Notes under the pieces: model-generated
Seen by the model: the letters and a program-made list of their open reading frames with translations, nothing else
Told to the model about the DNA's origin: nothing
The model's database searches: none
Assembly (NCBI GenBank): GCA_964499445.1
Contig: CAZCLE010000005.1
Coordinates: forward strand, 1-36,035
Reading direction: 5' to 3'
Length of the DNA: 36,035 bases
Source: GCA-2688105 sp964499445
GTDB lineage: Bacteria; Chloroflexota; Dehalococcoidia; Dehalococcoidales; GCA-2688105
Program-made: the position numbers and the translations under genes
In this document: positions 23,584-30,389 of the stretch, in pieces
Layout of the letters: every line of letters starts with the position of its first letter
Numbering within the stretch: position 1 is the first letter of the stretch

Positions 23584-24962
23584 AGAAGGATATGTTTGAA
23601 CAGCAGTTTGAGGAACAGATGGAGCGGGGGGCGCCGCTGGCGACCCGGATGAGACCGACCGCCTTCCACGACTTCGTCGGGCAGGAGCACCTGGTAGGTA
23701 AGGGGCATGTGTTGAGGAAGGCAATTGAGGCCGGTCAGCTGCCATCTTTCATCCTGTGGGGTCCGCCCGGCAGTGGTAAAACTACCCTGGCTTATATTAT
23801 CGCCAATAACACTGATTCACATTTCAGCCCGGTAAGCGCGGTCAATGCTGGTGTGAATGACCTGCGCCGGATAATAGAAGAGGCTAAAGAACGGCGCAAG
23901 ATGACCCATCAGAGAACCATCCTGTTCATAGACGAGATTCATCGCTTCAATAAGGCTCAGCAGGATGCAGTTCTACCCTTCGTTGAGGATGGCACGGTCA
24001 CCCTTATTGGTGCCACCACGGAAAATCCCTCGTTTGAGGTTATCTCTCCTCTTCTCTCCCGTTCTCAGGTGCTTTCCCTGAAACCCCTTACCGAGGATGA
24101 AATTCGCATCATCGTCCTGAGAGCACTGAAGGATAGCCTTAGGGGTCTGGGCGCATTAAAAGTGGAGCTGGATGTCGAGGCCTTAAACCACCTTATCGCT
24201 ATGTCGAATAACGATGCCAGGGTTGCCCTTAATGCCCTGGAGATGGCTGCCCTGACCACACCGCCGGATGCCGATGGAAAGCGCCGTATCCCACTATCTA
24301 CTATTGAAGATGCCATCCAGCACCCGGCGTTGCGTTACGATAAGGCGGGAGAGCAGCACTATGACCTCATCTCCGCCCTGCACAAGTCAATGCGGGGCTC
24401 AGACCCTGATGCCTCCCTCTACTGGCTGGCAAGGATGCTGGAGGCAGGAGAGGACCCCCTCTATATTGCCCGCCGTTTAGTCCGCTTTGCCTCAGAGGAT
24501 GTGGGTATGGCTGACCCCCAGGCACTGGTAATAGCCATGGCGGCTCAGCAGGCAGTTCACTTCATTGGCATGCCTGAGGGCAATCTGGCTCTGGCTGAGG
24601 CAGCCGTCTATCTGGCTACCGCCCCTAAAAGCAATTCATTGTATCAGGCGTATTCCCGGATTCAGGAGGAGATTAAAGGTGGCTCCGGCGAGCCAGCGCC
24701 CTTACACTTGCGCAACCCGGTAACACCATTGATGAAAGATATAGGTTATGGTAAGGACTATAAATATGCTCATGACTACCCGGGGCACTTCGTTCCGCAA
24801 CAGCACCTACCTGATTCTCTTCAGGGCAAGCACTTCTATACCCCCAGTGACCAGGGATACGAGAAGGAGGTTGTAGCTCGGCTCAAAGCCTGGTGGGGAG
24901 GGAAAGAGAAAACGGGAGAAACAAAAAGGAAAAGGACTAAAAAGGGAGATAAAAGCTCATAA
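23580..24962 (+). CDS. rarA: Replication-associated recombination protein RarA (MgsA), AAA+ ATPase
   Basis: The 460-residue clamp-loader-like AAA+ ATPase acts at stalled replication forks. It has RPTAFHDFVGQEHLVG, Walker A GPPGSGKT (61-68), Walker B ILFIDEIHRFNKAQQD, sensor 1 GATTENPSFEV and a conserved C-terminal region (HKSMRGSDPDASLYWLARMLEAGEDPLYIARRL; EDVGMADPQAL). The C terminus ends in a short Lys-rich tail. The frame is open for 30 bp upstream, but that part is the 34-bp repeat; the ATG at 23580 has GGGGG 5 nt upstream. A degenerate copy of its first ~20 codons lies at 3283-3343. Confidence 0.95.
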   Translation: MEKDMFEQQFEEQMERGAPLATRMRPTAFHDFVGQEHLVGKGHVLRKAIEAGQLPSFILWGPPGSGKTTLAYIIANNTDSHFSPVSAVNAGVNDLRRIIEEAKERRKMTHQRTILFIDEIHRFNKAQQDAVLPFVEDGTVTLIGATTENPSFEVISPLLSRSQVLSLKPLTEDEIRIIVLRALKDSLRGLGALKVELDVEALNHLIAMSNNDARVALNALEMAALTTPPDADGKRRIPLSTIEDAIQHPALRYDKAGEQHYDLISALHKSMRGSDPDASLYWLARMLEAGEDPLYIARRLVRFASEDVGMADPQALVIAMAAQQAVHFIGMPEGNLALAEAAVYLATAPKSNSLYQAYSRIQEEIKGGSGEPAPLHLRNPVTPLMKDIGYGKDYKYAHDYPGHFVPQQHLPDSLQGKHFYTPSDQGYEKEVVARLKAWWGGKEKTGETKRKRTKKGDKSS

Positions 24963-24969
24963 AAACGCC

Positions 24970-24999
24970 TTGACACCCTATTCGGCTAGCGGTTATACT
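24970..24999 (+). promoter_or_regulatory. Promoter of tRNA-fMet
   Basis: TTGACA (24970-24975) is followed after 18 bp by TATACT (24994-24999), about 40 bp before the tRNA. The -35 context CCTTGACACCCT is almost the same as that of the tRNA-Asn promoter at 27937. Confidence 0.75.
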
Positions 25000-25041
25000 A
25001 AAAGACCATTTAAATAAAGTCTGAATACAAAGAAACTTCGG

Positions 25042-25116
25042 CGCGGGGTGGAGCAGTGGAAGCTCGTCGGGCTCATAACCCGAAGGTCGTTGGTTCGAAT
25101 CCAACCCCCGCTACCA
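25042..25116 (+). tRNA. tRNA-fMet (initiator, anticodon CAT)
   Basis: The gene folds as a standard cloverleaf with an encoded CCA end. The anticodon loop is CTCATAA, and the anticodon stem ends in three G-C pairs (GGG/CCC), the mark of bacterial initiators. The first acceptor position is unpaired (C1 opposite T72, A73 as discriminator). Most initiators have C1 opposite A72, so this mismatch partner is a variant but keeps the unpaired end. The T arm is GTTGG/CCAAC. Confidence 0.95.
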
Positions 25117-25118
25117 AG
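25094..25118 (+). repeat. 3' end of tRNA-fMet, copy 0 of a displaced direct repeat
   Basis: These 25 bp, from the T loop through the CCA and two following bases, are repeated exactly at 25720-25744 and imperfectly at 26445-26474. Confidence 0.85.
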
Positions 25119-25127
25119 ATATTAAGG

Positions 25128-25153
25128 GGGGAGTAGTGATGCTTCCCTTTTTT
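25128..25153 (+). terminator. Terminator of tRNA-fMet
   Basis: GGGGAGTA and TGCTTCCC form an 8-bp stem with two G-U pairs and a GTGA loop, followed by six T residues. A closely similar terminator follows the displaced tRNA end at 25720. Confidence 0.8.
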
Positions 25154-25161
25154 GTTTAATG

Positions 25162-25656
25162 CTACGGATTTAACATCCAAATCCCCACATTCAGGGAAGT
25201 GGCAATTCCCAGCCAGACAATATATGGAATAAGTAACCCACCGGCTAAGCGTGATACTTTGAAAAATTGAACTATAGTAATAACCACGGCAATCAGGAGT
25301 AAGATGATTACGATAAACCCTCCCAACGGCGTTTTTAACCCAAAAAAGACTGCTGACCACAGGATATTTATGACTAGTTGCACCCAGAAGATAATAAATG
25401 CTGGTTTTACTCCTTCGGTCTTTAATCCTTTGCGCCAAACTAGAAATATAGCTATACCCATGAGGAGATAAAGAGTAACCCATACGGGAGAAAACACAGC
25501 ATTGGGCGGGGTAAAAGCTGGCTTGGCTAAAGCTTCATACCATGTAGGAATAGCTGGTGTGGTAAAGATGGCACCAATACCGCCAGCACCCTCACAGGCA
25601 GCAATAGTGCCCACAAGCTTACCTATGTCCCTTCTTTTCATCCTTGTCTTTACCAT
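25162..25656 (-). CDS. tspO: TspO/MBR family protein
   Basis: The 164-residue integral membrane protein has five hydrophobic segments and the family features TPAIPTWYEALAKPAFTPPNAVFSPVWVTLYLLMGIA and INILWSAVFFGLKTPLGGFIVI. TspO proteins bind tetrapyrroles and related ligands and are tied to stress responses in bacteria; the ligand here is unknown. The start ATG at 25656 has no clear ribosome-binding site and an ATG five codons later is possible. The gene lies alone on the minus strand between the tRNA-fMet gene and an exact copy of its 3' end. That position suggests arrival as a small inserted segment. Confidence 0.93.
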   Translation of the reverse strand: MVKTRMKRRDIGKLVGTIAACEGAGGIGAIFTTPAIPTWYEALAKPAFTPPNAVFSPVWVTLYLLMGIAIFLVWRKGLKTEGVKPAFIIFWVQLVINILWSAVFFGLKTPLGGFIVIILLLIAVVITIVQFFKVSRLAGGLLIPYIVWLGIATSLNVGIWMLNP

Positions 25657-25719
25657 CTAATGGTTAGGACACGATTATATTAGGCCTTCATTGGATAGTC
25701 AATATCCGTCATTCGCCCT

Positions 25720-25744
25720 TTCGAATCCAACCCCCGCTACCAAG
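25720..25744 (+). repeat. Displaced exact copy of the tRNA-fMet 3' end (copy 1)
   Basis: This is an exact 25-bp repeat of 25094-25118. It is not preceded by a tRNA 5' half and is followed by a close copy of the tRNA terminator. Such displaced ends are classical footprints of integration at a tRNA gene. Confidence 0.85.
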
Positions 25745-25752
25745 GAAAATTA

Positions 25753-25780
25753 GGGAAGCAGTGATGCTTCCCTTTTATTT
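25753..25780 (+). terminator. Second copy of the tRNA-fMet terminator
   Basis: GGGAAGCA and TGCTTCCC form a perfect 8-bp stem with a GTGA loop, followed by TTTTATTT. It matches 25128-25153 in its 3' arm and loop. Confidence 0.8.
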
Positions 25781-25871
25781 GTCAGCTTGGACACAGCCTT
25801 GACCCACTGCCCTGTTCGGTAGCGTGTTGTCACACAGTCCCGGGGCCAGGTGGCGAGGGCATGAGGTTAGA

Positions 25872-26309
25872 CTAGATGTAGCCTCCCGAAATGTAATCAT
25901 TCAAAAGACGGACCTGCGCCTTGGACTCTTCTAGTTGCGACTCAATTATGTCCCGCATCGAGATCATGCCCCCAAGTTTTGGCCCGACCATTATGGGGAG
26001 GTGTCTTATCCTTTTCTGAGTCATGATGCTCATGACATAATCTAGGTCGTCTTCAGGAAGTCCTATGGCTACATCCTTAGTCATCACATCTTTGACCTTG
26101 GTGCTGCCAATCACACTACTACGTTGAGAGCACTCTTTCAATAGGTCTCTTTCGGAAACGATTCCCAATATCGCGCCCTTGGCGTCGCACACCGGGAGCG
26201 CCCCGATGTCATTCTCGACCAATTTCTGAATGGCTGCTTGGACGGTTTCATTTGGGCCAATAGTGGTAACTGCCCAGCCCTTGATTTTCAAAAGGTCTTT
26301 TATCTTCAT
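25872..26309 (-). CDS. Tandem CBS-domain protein
   Basis: The product consists of two CBS motifs forming one Bateman module: MKIKDLLKIKGWAVTTIGPNETVQAAIQKLVENDIGALPVCD ... GIVSERDLLKE, then VKDVMTKDVAIGLPEDDLDYVMSIMTQKRIRHLPIMV ... GMISMRDIIES. Such stand-alone proteins usually bind adenine nucleotides and act as energy sensors; no partner is evident. I place the start at ATG 26309 (about 145 residues), where family members normally begin. The frame is open to 26372 (166 residues), and neither start has a strong ribosome-binding site. The gene sits on the minus strand between displaced copies 1 and 2 of the tRNA-fMet 3' end. Confidence 0.88.
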   Translation of the reverse strand: MKIKDLLKIKGWAVTTIGPNETVQAAIQKLVENDIGALPVCDAKGAILGIVSERDLLKECSQRSSVIGSTKVKDVMTKDVAIGLPEDDLDYVMSIMTQKRIRHLPIMVGPKLGGMISMRDIIESQLEESKAQVRLLNDYISGGYI

Positions 26310-26444
26310 ACCGGCGGATTTCCCATTTAGACTCGTGATGAGGACTGAGAGTTGCCTCATCGCTCTTGCCATTAATGATATGCCAACGTCACCTAGCTGT
26401 CAATACCTCTCACAAGTCCAGAATCAGCTCCCGTGCCCGCCATT

Positions 26445-26474
26445 CGTTGGTTCGAATCCAGCCCCCGCAGCCAA
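26445..26474 (+). repeat. Displaced degenerate copy of the tRNA-fMet 3' end (copy 2)
   Basis: CGTTGGTTCGAATCCA matches the tRNA exactly. The next 14 bases keep the acceptor end with 3 changes, reading GCCCCCGCAGCCAA. Position 72 is A here, as in typical initiators. Together with copy 1 it brackets the CBS-domain gene. Confidence 0.65.
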
Positions 26475-26650
26475 GGAGTTCAACAGGTATGTATCGGTGC
26501 TTCCTTGCTAGCGAAAGCACACATTTAACCTGCTTGCCATTCTGTATTATGTATCGCGGTGGGGTCAGTGTGGTAAAATGATGGTCAAGGGGCGTAGAAG
26601 TCAAATCAGTAGCGCCAGCTAACAAACAGTATTTTGGGGAGAGTAGACGA

Positions 26651-27289
26651 GTGCCTGTAGCTCAGCAAATAGCTGAACACGCTAGCTCTTTGTTTGATGT
26701 GGTTGGTGCCAGCCAGCTGTCCAGCGGTGATTACCTGCTGATTATGGGGCTTGAGTCAACAGCGGAACGTGACCTTGACGAATTCGGGCATCAGGACGGT
26801 GCTTTCCAGATGTATGGCTTTGAAAAGCACGTTGGGTCCAGGTTGGAGTCAGTGCTCAATTTCATTCGTGGTAAGGGTTTTTCCGCTGAACCGATTGGCC
26901 GGTATGGCTATCCCCTTGAAGGGGAGGCCAACCTGAAAGGGGAGGTAATTCGCGCCGGGCTGGGCAGGCGGGGCAAGAGCACGGTAGTATTACATCCCAA
27001 ATATGGTTGCTGGCTTCGCTTTATGGCCATCAGGACAGATGCCCCACTGGAGCCGCTTGTGGGCTCAGCTCTGGCAGACGAAGAGAACCCGGTTTGTAAT
27101 GGGTGTTCGATATGCATTGATGTCTGCCCTACCAAGGCTCTTGAACCCTACCGCATGCCCGATATATCACTTTGCCTCTCCAACATTACCCCTATGACTG
27201 AAGACGGACGCTCCGTCCTCTGCGATAAGTGTCTACAGGTGTGCCCGGCGGCTAAGACGAATCACGACTTTTTAAGGAGGAAGAATTGA
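26651..27289 (+). CDS. QueG-like 4Fe-4S double-cluster protein
   Basis: The 212-residue protein resembles the C-terminal part of epoxyqueuosine reductases and related corrinoid-binding iron-sulfur proteins. It has GYPLEGEANLKGEVIRAGLGRRGKSTVVLHPKYGCWLRF and then two [4Fe-4S] motifs, CNGCSICIDVC and CDKCLQVCPAAK. At this length it lacks the full N-terminal part of QueG. I therefore call it a QueG-like ferredoxin-domain protein and not QueG. The start is GTG at 26651 after GGGGAGAG. It overlaps the flavoprotein gene (TTGA), so the two may form a small redox pair. Confidence 0.82.
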   Translation: MPVAQQIAEHASSLFDVVGASQLSSGDYLLIMGLESTAERDLDEFGHQDGAFQMYGFEKHVGSRLESVLNFIRGKGFSAEPIGRYGYPLEGEANLKGEVIRAGLGRRGKSTVVLHPKYGCWLRFMAIRTDAPLEPLVGSALADEENPVCNGCSICIDVCPTKALEPYRMPDISLCLSNITPMTEDGRSVLCDKCLQVCPAAKTNHDFLRRKN

Positions 27290-27846
27290 AGCTACTGGCT
27301 ATAGTCGGCAGTCCCAGGCTGAAGGGTAACACCAATTACCTGGTGGATGAGGCTCTGGGGGAAGCGGCAAAGCTGGGGGCCCAAACTGAGAAGCTCATCC
27401 TCAGCCAGTACGAGGTGAACCCCTGCCTCGGACATGAGGACTGTGCTTCCTTCGACTCCTGCCTGCAGAAGGATGACGCCGGTTGGATTCTGGACAGGTT
27501 CTGCAAGGCGGACGGGGTTATTTTGGCAACCCCGGTTTACTATTACAATGTTACCGCCCAGATGAAAGCCTTCTTCGACCGCAACTACTTCCTGTACAAA
27601 AAAGACAGGAGGTCTCAGGCAAGAGTGGTGGGCATCATCGTGGTAGCTGAAATGGAGGGTATTGAGGATACCCTGTATGCCTTGAAGCAATTTGTCGACT
27701 GGTCTTTCGATGTGGAAGAGAATAGGAGATTCATCGCCAGCGGCTATGCCGGTAGGCCAGGGGAGGCTAATAATAACCTTCCCCTGGTGGAAGAGGCCCG
27801 AAAGCTGGGCAGGCAAATAGTGGAAAGCTTGAAGGAGGGAAGCTGA
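27286..27846 (+). CDS. Flavodoxin-fold NAD(P)H-dependent FMN reductase / iron-sulfur flavoprotein-type protein
   Basis: The 186-residue protein has the flavodoxin-like pattern IVGSPRLKGNTNYLVDEAL (FMN phosphate loop), a cysteine-bearing segment NPCLGHEDCASFDSCLQKDD, and GVILATPVYYYNVTAQMKAFFDRNYF. The cysteine spacing resembles the region that holds the cluster in archaeal and bacterial iron-sulfur flavoproteins, but it is not the compact CxxCxxC form, so a cluster is uncertain. The start is TTG at 27286 with AGGAGG 5 nt before it, overlapping the upstream stop codon. Translational coupling to the QueG-like protein suggests electron transfer between them. Confidence 0.87.
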   Translation: MKLLAIVGSPRLKGNTNYLVDEALGEAAKLGAQTEKLILSQYEVNPCLGHEDCASFDSCLQKDDAGWILDRFCKADGVILATPVYYYNVTAQMKAFFDRNYFLYKKDRRSQARVVGIIVVAEMEGIEDTLYALKQFVDWSFDVEENRRFIASGYAGRPGEANNNLPLVEEARKLGRQIVESLKEGS

Positions 27847-27866
27847 TGGAGGTTATCCCCTCCATC
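27845..27866 (+). terminator. Hairpin at the end of the flavoprotein gene
   Basis: GATGGAGG pairs with CCTCCATC around a 6-nt loop, immediately at the stop codon. Only AATTT follows, so it is a weak terminator or an mRNA-stabilising end. Confidence 0.45.
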
Positions 27867-27936
27867 AATTTGATAGCCTTTACAGTTGCCCTGTCTTTTC
27901 TGTTTTACTGCTCTCATTTTATACCCTTTTTATACC

Positions 27937-27964
27937 TTGACACCCCTTACTTTAGTGCTATAAT
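27937..27964 (+). promoter_or_regulatory. Promoter of tRNA-Asn
   Basis: TTGACA (27937-27942) and TATAAT (27959-27964) are both perfect and 16 bp apart, ending 7 bp before the tRNA. Confidence 0.85.
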
Positions 27965-27971
27965 CGCAAGG

Positions 27972-28046
27972 TGCGGCAGTAGCTCAGTTGGTAGAGCACC
28001 TTCCTGTTAAGTCGGACGTCGTGGGTTCAAGTCCCACCTGCCGCAC
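27972..28046 (+). tRNA. tRNA-Asn (anticodon GTT)
   Basis: The cloverleaf has the acceptor pair TGCGGCA/TGCCGCA, D arm AGCTCAGTTGGTAGAGC, anticodon loop CTGTTAA and T arm GTGGG/CCCAC. CCA is not encoded; the bases after the acceptor stem are CCC. Confidence 0.95.
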
Positions 28047-28127
28047 CCTCCCCTTGACAAATAGTAAGGAGTATGTTATGCTCATTATCAACAGGAAGGT
28101 CATCCACTGAGTGGAATGGCGCCGATG

Positions 28128-28179
28128 CAAACGGGCTGGAAGATGGCTATGGCAAACATCTCCAGCCTGTTTGTTTTTT
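28128..28179 (+). terminator. Strong intrinsic terminator downstream of tRNA-Asn
   Basis: A 13-bp stem beginning CAAACGGGCTGGA (one G-U pair), continued by 4 more pairs after a bulged A, is closed by an 11-nt loop and followed by six T. It probably ends the tRNA-Asn transcript. Between the tRNA and this hairpin are a TTGACA-type -35 (28054-28059) and a 10-codon frame, MLIINRKVIH (28078-28110), behind AAGGAG. The terminated RNA may therefore carry more than the tRNA. Confidence 0.85.
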
Positions 28180-28221
28180 GCGCCTTGACAGAATTATTGT
28201 TTTTATGCTATTTGTCAAAGT

Positions 28222-28359
28222 ATGTGGGATATAAACGAACTTGGCTATAAGATTAAGCCATTGTACAAAGCCAATTACACTATTCGGGGTGGCATAATAT
28301 TGGCTGTATTGTTTATCGCATTCATTGTTCTTTGGGTTTTGGGCGTCATTCAGATTTGA
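28222..28359 (+). CDS. Possible 45-residue single-pass membrane protein
   Basis: ATG at 28222 opens a 45-codon frame. The product has a charged N terminus (MWDINELGYKIKPLYK) and one clear hydrophobic segment (GGIILAVLFIAFIVLWVLGV). TTGACA (28185-28190) and TATTTG (28209-28214) upstream are 18 bp apart, which would place transcription start almost at the ATG, so the message may be leaderless. No family is recognised. Confidence 0.45.
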   Translation: MWDINELGYKIKPLYKANYTIRGGIILAVLFIAFIVLWVLGVIQI

Positions 28360-28561
28360 GCGAATTATAGTAATCCCCTTCCTCTACTTGCCTCCAAGGG
28401 ATAGTTACCTTAAATTATAACTATACCAGGACACCCTCGGGTTCAATAATGGGTAGCGGTATGTCACTCCGCTTTACAGGGAGCGCTGACTGTGATATAA
28501 TTGTGCTTTCAGTTTTACAGCCTGATGGTTGCTGGTTTGAATCCGGTTCCTGCTACCAGGC
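28360..28561 (+). other. Intergenic stretch with a tRNA-like 3' end relic
   Basis: No gene is seen. Near its end, 28531-28558 reads GCTGGTTTGAATCC followed by a degenerate acceptor and CTACCAGG. It resembles a T arm and CCA end without the rest of a tRNA. An AGCGG/CCGCT hairpin lies at about 28455-28474. Confidence 0.35.
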
Positions 28562-28590
28562 TTGACTTTTATCTTGTTCATTTTTATAAT
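28562..28590 (+). promoter_or_regulatory. Promoter of the tRNA-Thr/Tyr/Thr-tuf operon
   Basis: TTGACT (28562-28567) and a perfect TATAAT (28585-28590) are separated by 17 bp. The promoter is flanked by GGCTTGA and its complement TCAAGCC (28593-28599), a possible regulatory inverted repeat. Confidence 0.8.
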
Positions 28591-28635
28591 ACTCAAGCCA
28601 ATTAGTATTGATTGATAAGGTCTGGTGGACATAGT

Positions 28636-28708
28636 GCCCGAGTGGCGCAATGGCAGCGCAACCGACTTGTAATCGGTAGGTTAGAGGGTTCGAATCCCCT
28701 CTCGGGCT
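28636..28708 (+). tRNA. tRNA-Thr (anticodon TGT)
   Basis: Acceptor GCCCGAG/CTCGGGC, anticodon loop CTTGTAA in stem CCGA/TCGG and T arm GAGGG/CCCCT give a full cloverleaf with T73. CCA is not encoded. It is the first of three tRNA genes ahead of tuf. Confidence 0.95.
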
Positions 28709-28730
28709 GTGAGTTTTACCGGTGGCATTA

Positions 28731-28818
28731 GGAGGGGTGCCGGAGTGGTTAATCGGAGCAGTCTGTAAAATTGCCGCCTTAAATGGCTTCGCAGGTTCGA
28801 ATCCTGCCCCCTCCACCA
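28731..28818 (+). tRNA. tRNA-Tyr (anticodon GTA)
   Basis: This is a class II tRNA with a long variable arm. It has acceptor GGAGGGG/CCCCTCC, anticodon loop CTGTAAA, T arm GCAGG/CCTGC and an encoded CCA. It lies between the two tRNA-Thr genes, a common order upstream of tuf. Confidence 0.95.
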
Positions 28819-28888
28819 TAGAGGTTGAGCCTAAAGTTAGGCAGGATAGCGTTTTATTAAAAAATAATATAATATAAATGGAGCGAAT

Positions 28889-28961
28889 GCCCACATAGCT
28901 CAGTTGGTAGAGCACGTTCTTGGTAAGAACGGGGTCACCAGTTCGAGTCTGGTTGTGGGCT
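28889..28961 (+). tRNA. tRNA-Thr (anticodon GGT)
   Basis: Acceptor GCCCACA/TGTGGGC, anticodon stem CGTTC/GAACG with loop TTGGTAA, and T arm CCAG/CTGG are present. The gene ends 19 bp before the tuf start codon, so tRNA and tuf mRNA are probably co-transcribed. Confidence 0.95.
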
Positions 28962-28980
28962 CGGAATAAAGGGGGTTATA

Positions 28981-30183
28981 ATGGCTAAAAAGAAATTTGA
29001 GCGAACCAAGCCGCATTGTAATGTGGGCACTATCGGTCATGTTGACCATGGGAAAACAACGTTAACTTCGGCTATGACCTGGGTGTTGTCCAAGGTTGGT
29101 TCTACGGGGTTTCGAGAGTTTGACAGTATTGATAATGCCCCTGAGGAAAAGGCACGGGGGCTGACCATTGCCATTGCTCATATCGAGTATGAGACGGAGA
29201 AGCGGCATTACGCTCATATAGATTGTCCCGGTCATGCTGACTACATTAAAAATATGATAACCGGGGCTGCCCAGATGGATGGGGCTATCCTGGTGGTAAG
29301 TGCTCCTGATGGTCCCATGCCTCAGACCAGGGAACATCTCTTGTTAGCCCGCCAGGTGGAGGTTCCAGCTATTGTAGTTTGTCTTAACAAGGTAGATGCG
29401 CTGGAGGACGAAGAGCTGCTGGAGCTGGTGGAGCTGGAGATGAGGGAGTTACTTAATAAATACGAGTTCCCCGGTGATGAGATACCCATAGTGAGGGTGA
29501 GTGCGCTTAAAGCTCTCGAGTGTGGCTGTGGTAAGCGGGACTGTCCGTGGTGTGGCGGCATCTGGAAGCTACTGGATGCGGTAGATAGCTATATTCCTAT
29601 TCCGGTGCGACCTAAAGACCAGCCCTTCTTGATGTCGGTAGAGGATGTTTTCAGCATTAAGGGTCGGGGTACGGTGCCTACAGGAAGGGTTGAGCGGGGT
29701 GTGATTAAGGCCGGGGAAGAGATTGAGATAGTCGGCTTACACCATGAGCCCCGGAAGACGGTGGCTACCAGCCTGGAGATGTTTCATAAGACTCTGGATG
29801 AGGTTGAGCCCGGGGATGCGGTGGGCATTCTGATTAGGGGCATAGACCGCGATGAGATAGAGCGAGGTCAGGTATTGGCGGCACCCGGCTCGATTAAGCC
29901 ATATACCTATGCTGAGGCTGAAGTATATATTTTGAGTAAGGAGGAAGGGGGCAGGCATACTCCCTTCTTTAACGGTTATAAGCCCCAATTTTACATTAGG
30001 ACTACCGATGTTACCGGAACCGTTGAGCTACCGGAAGGGGTGGAGATGGTTATGCCCGGTGATAATGTAGGAATGAAGATAAAACTTATCTATCCGGTAG
30101 CCCTGGAGAAGGGTTTGCGTTTTGCTATCAGGGAGGGGGGTAAAACGGTAGGCGCTGGAACCATTAGCCGTATTATAGAGTAG
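28981..30183 (+). CDS. tuf: Elongation factor Tu with a four-cysteine insertion in the G domain
   Basis: The 400-residue GTPase brings aminoacyl-tRNA to the ribosome. G motifs are GHVDHGKT (19-26), DCPGHADY (81-88) and NKVD (136-139); SALKALE is at 174-180. Domains 2 and 3 are complete (VFSIKGRGTVPTGRVERG; HTPFFNGYKPQFYIRTTDVTG). Right after SALKALE comes CGCGKRDCPWCGG (Cys181, 183, 188, 191), where many EF-Tu proteins have an acidic stretch. Its spacing could bind zinc or an iron-sulfur cluster. The gene follows tRNA-Thr closely and heads the rpmG-secE-nusG-ribosomal protein run. Confidence 0.97.
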   Translation: MAKKKFERTKPHCNVGTIGHVDHGKTTLTSAMTWVLSKVGSTGFREFDSIDNAPEEKARGLTIAIAHIEYETEKRHYAHIDCPGHADYIKNMITGAAQMDGAILVVSAPDGPMPQTREHLLLARQVEVPAIVVCLNKVDALEDEELLELVELEMRELLNKYEFPGDEIPIVRVSALKALECGCGKRDCPWCGGIWKLLDAVDSYIPIPVRPKDQPFLMSVEDVFSIKGRGTVPTGRVERGVIKAGEEIEIVGLHHEPRKTVATSLEMFHKTLDEVEPGDAVGILIRGIDRDEIERGQVLAAPGSIKPYTYAEAEVYILSKEEGGRHTPFFNGYKPQFYIRTTDVTGTVELPEGVEMVMPGDNVGMKIKLIYPVALEKGLRFAIREGGKTVGAGTISRIIE

Positions 30184-30185
30184 AT

Positions 30186-30353
30186 ATGGCGAGAAAGGCT
30201 GAAGCCAGGGTTATTATTCACCTTGCCTGTACTGAGTGCAAGGAGAGAACATATACTACTACTAAGAACAAAAGGAATGACCCCCAGCGGTTGGAGCTTA
30301 GAAAATATTGCCCGCGTTGCCGGGCTCATACACTCCATAAAGAGGTAAAATAG
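30186..30353 (+). CDS. rpmG: Ribosomal protein L33
   Basis: A 55-codon frame begins 2 bp after the tuf stop. The product, MARKAEARVIIHLACTECKERTYTTTKNKRN and onward, ends with YCPRCRAHTLHKEVK. Two CxxC pairs make it the zinc-binding (C+) form of L33. Position between tuf and secE is standard. Confidence 0.95.
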   Translation: MARKAEARVIIHLACTECKERTYTTTKNKRNDPQRLELRKYCPRCRAHTLHKEVK

Positions 30354-30389
30354 AGCTACAAGACTGGGAAGTAGGAGAAGGGTCCTTCT

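Noticed and set aside
25073..25483. 136-codon minus-strand frame ending GVGFEPTTFGL
   Set aside because: It runs through tspO in another frame and into the complement of tRNA-fMet; the ending is a well-known tRNA-derived artefact.
28531..28558. A fourth copy of the tRNA-fMet 3' end
   Set aside because: It resembles a T arm and CCA end but differs at many positions from tRNA-fMet, so it is recorded only as a possible tRNA relic.
28553..28915. 120-codon minus-strand frame across the tRNA-Thr/Tyr cluster
   Set aside because: It is antisense to the tRNA genes and contains the typical GFEPAK artefact of a translated tRNA.
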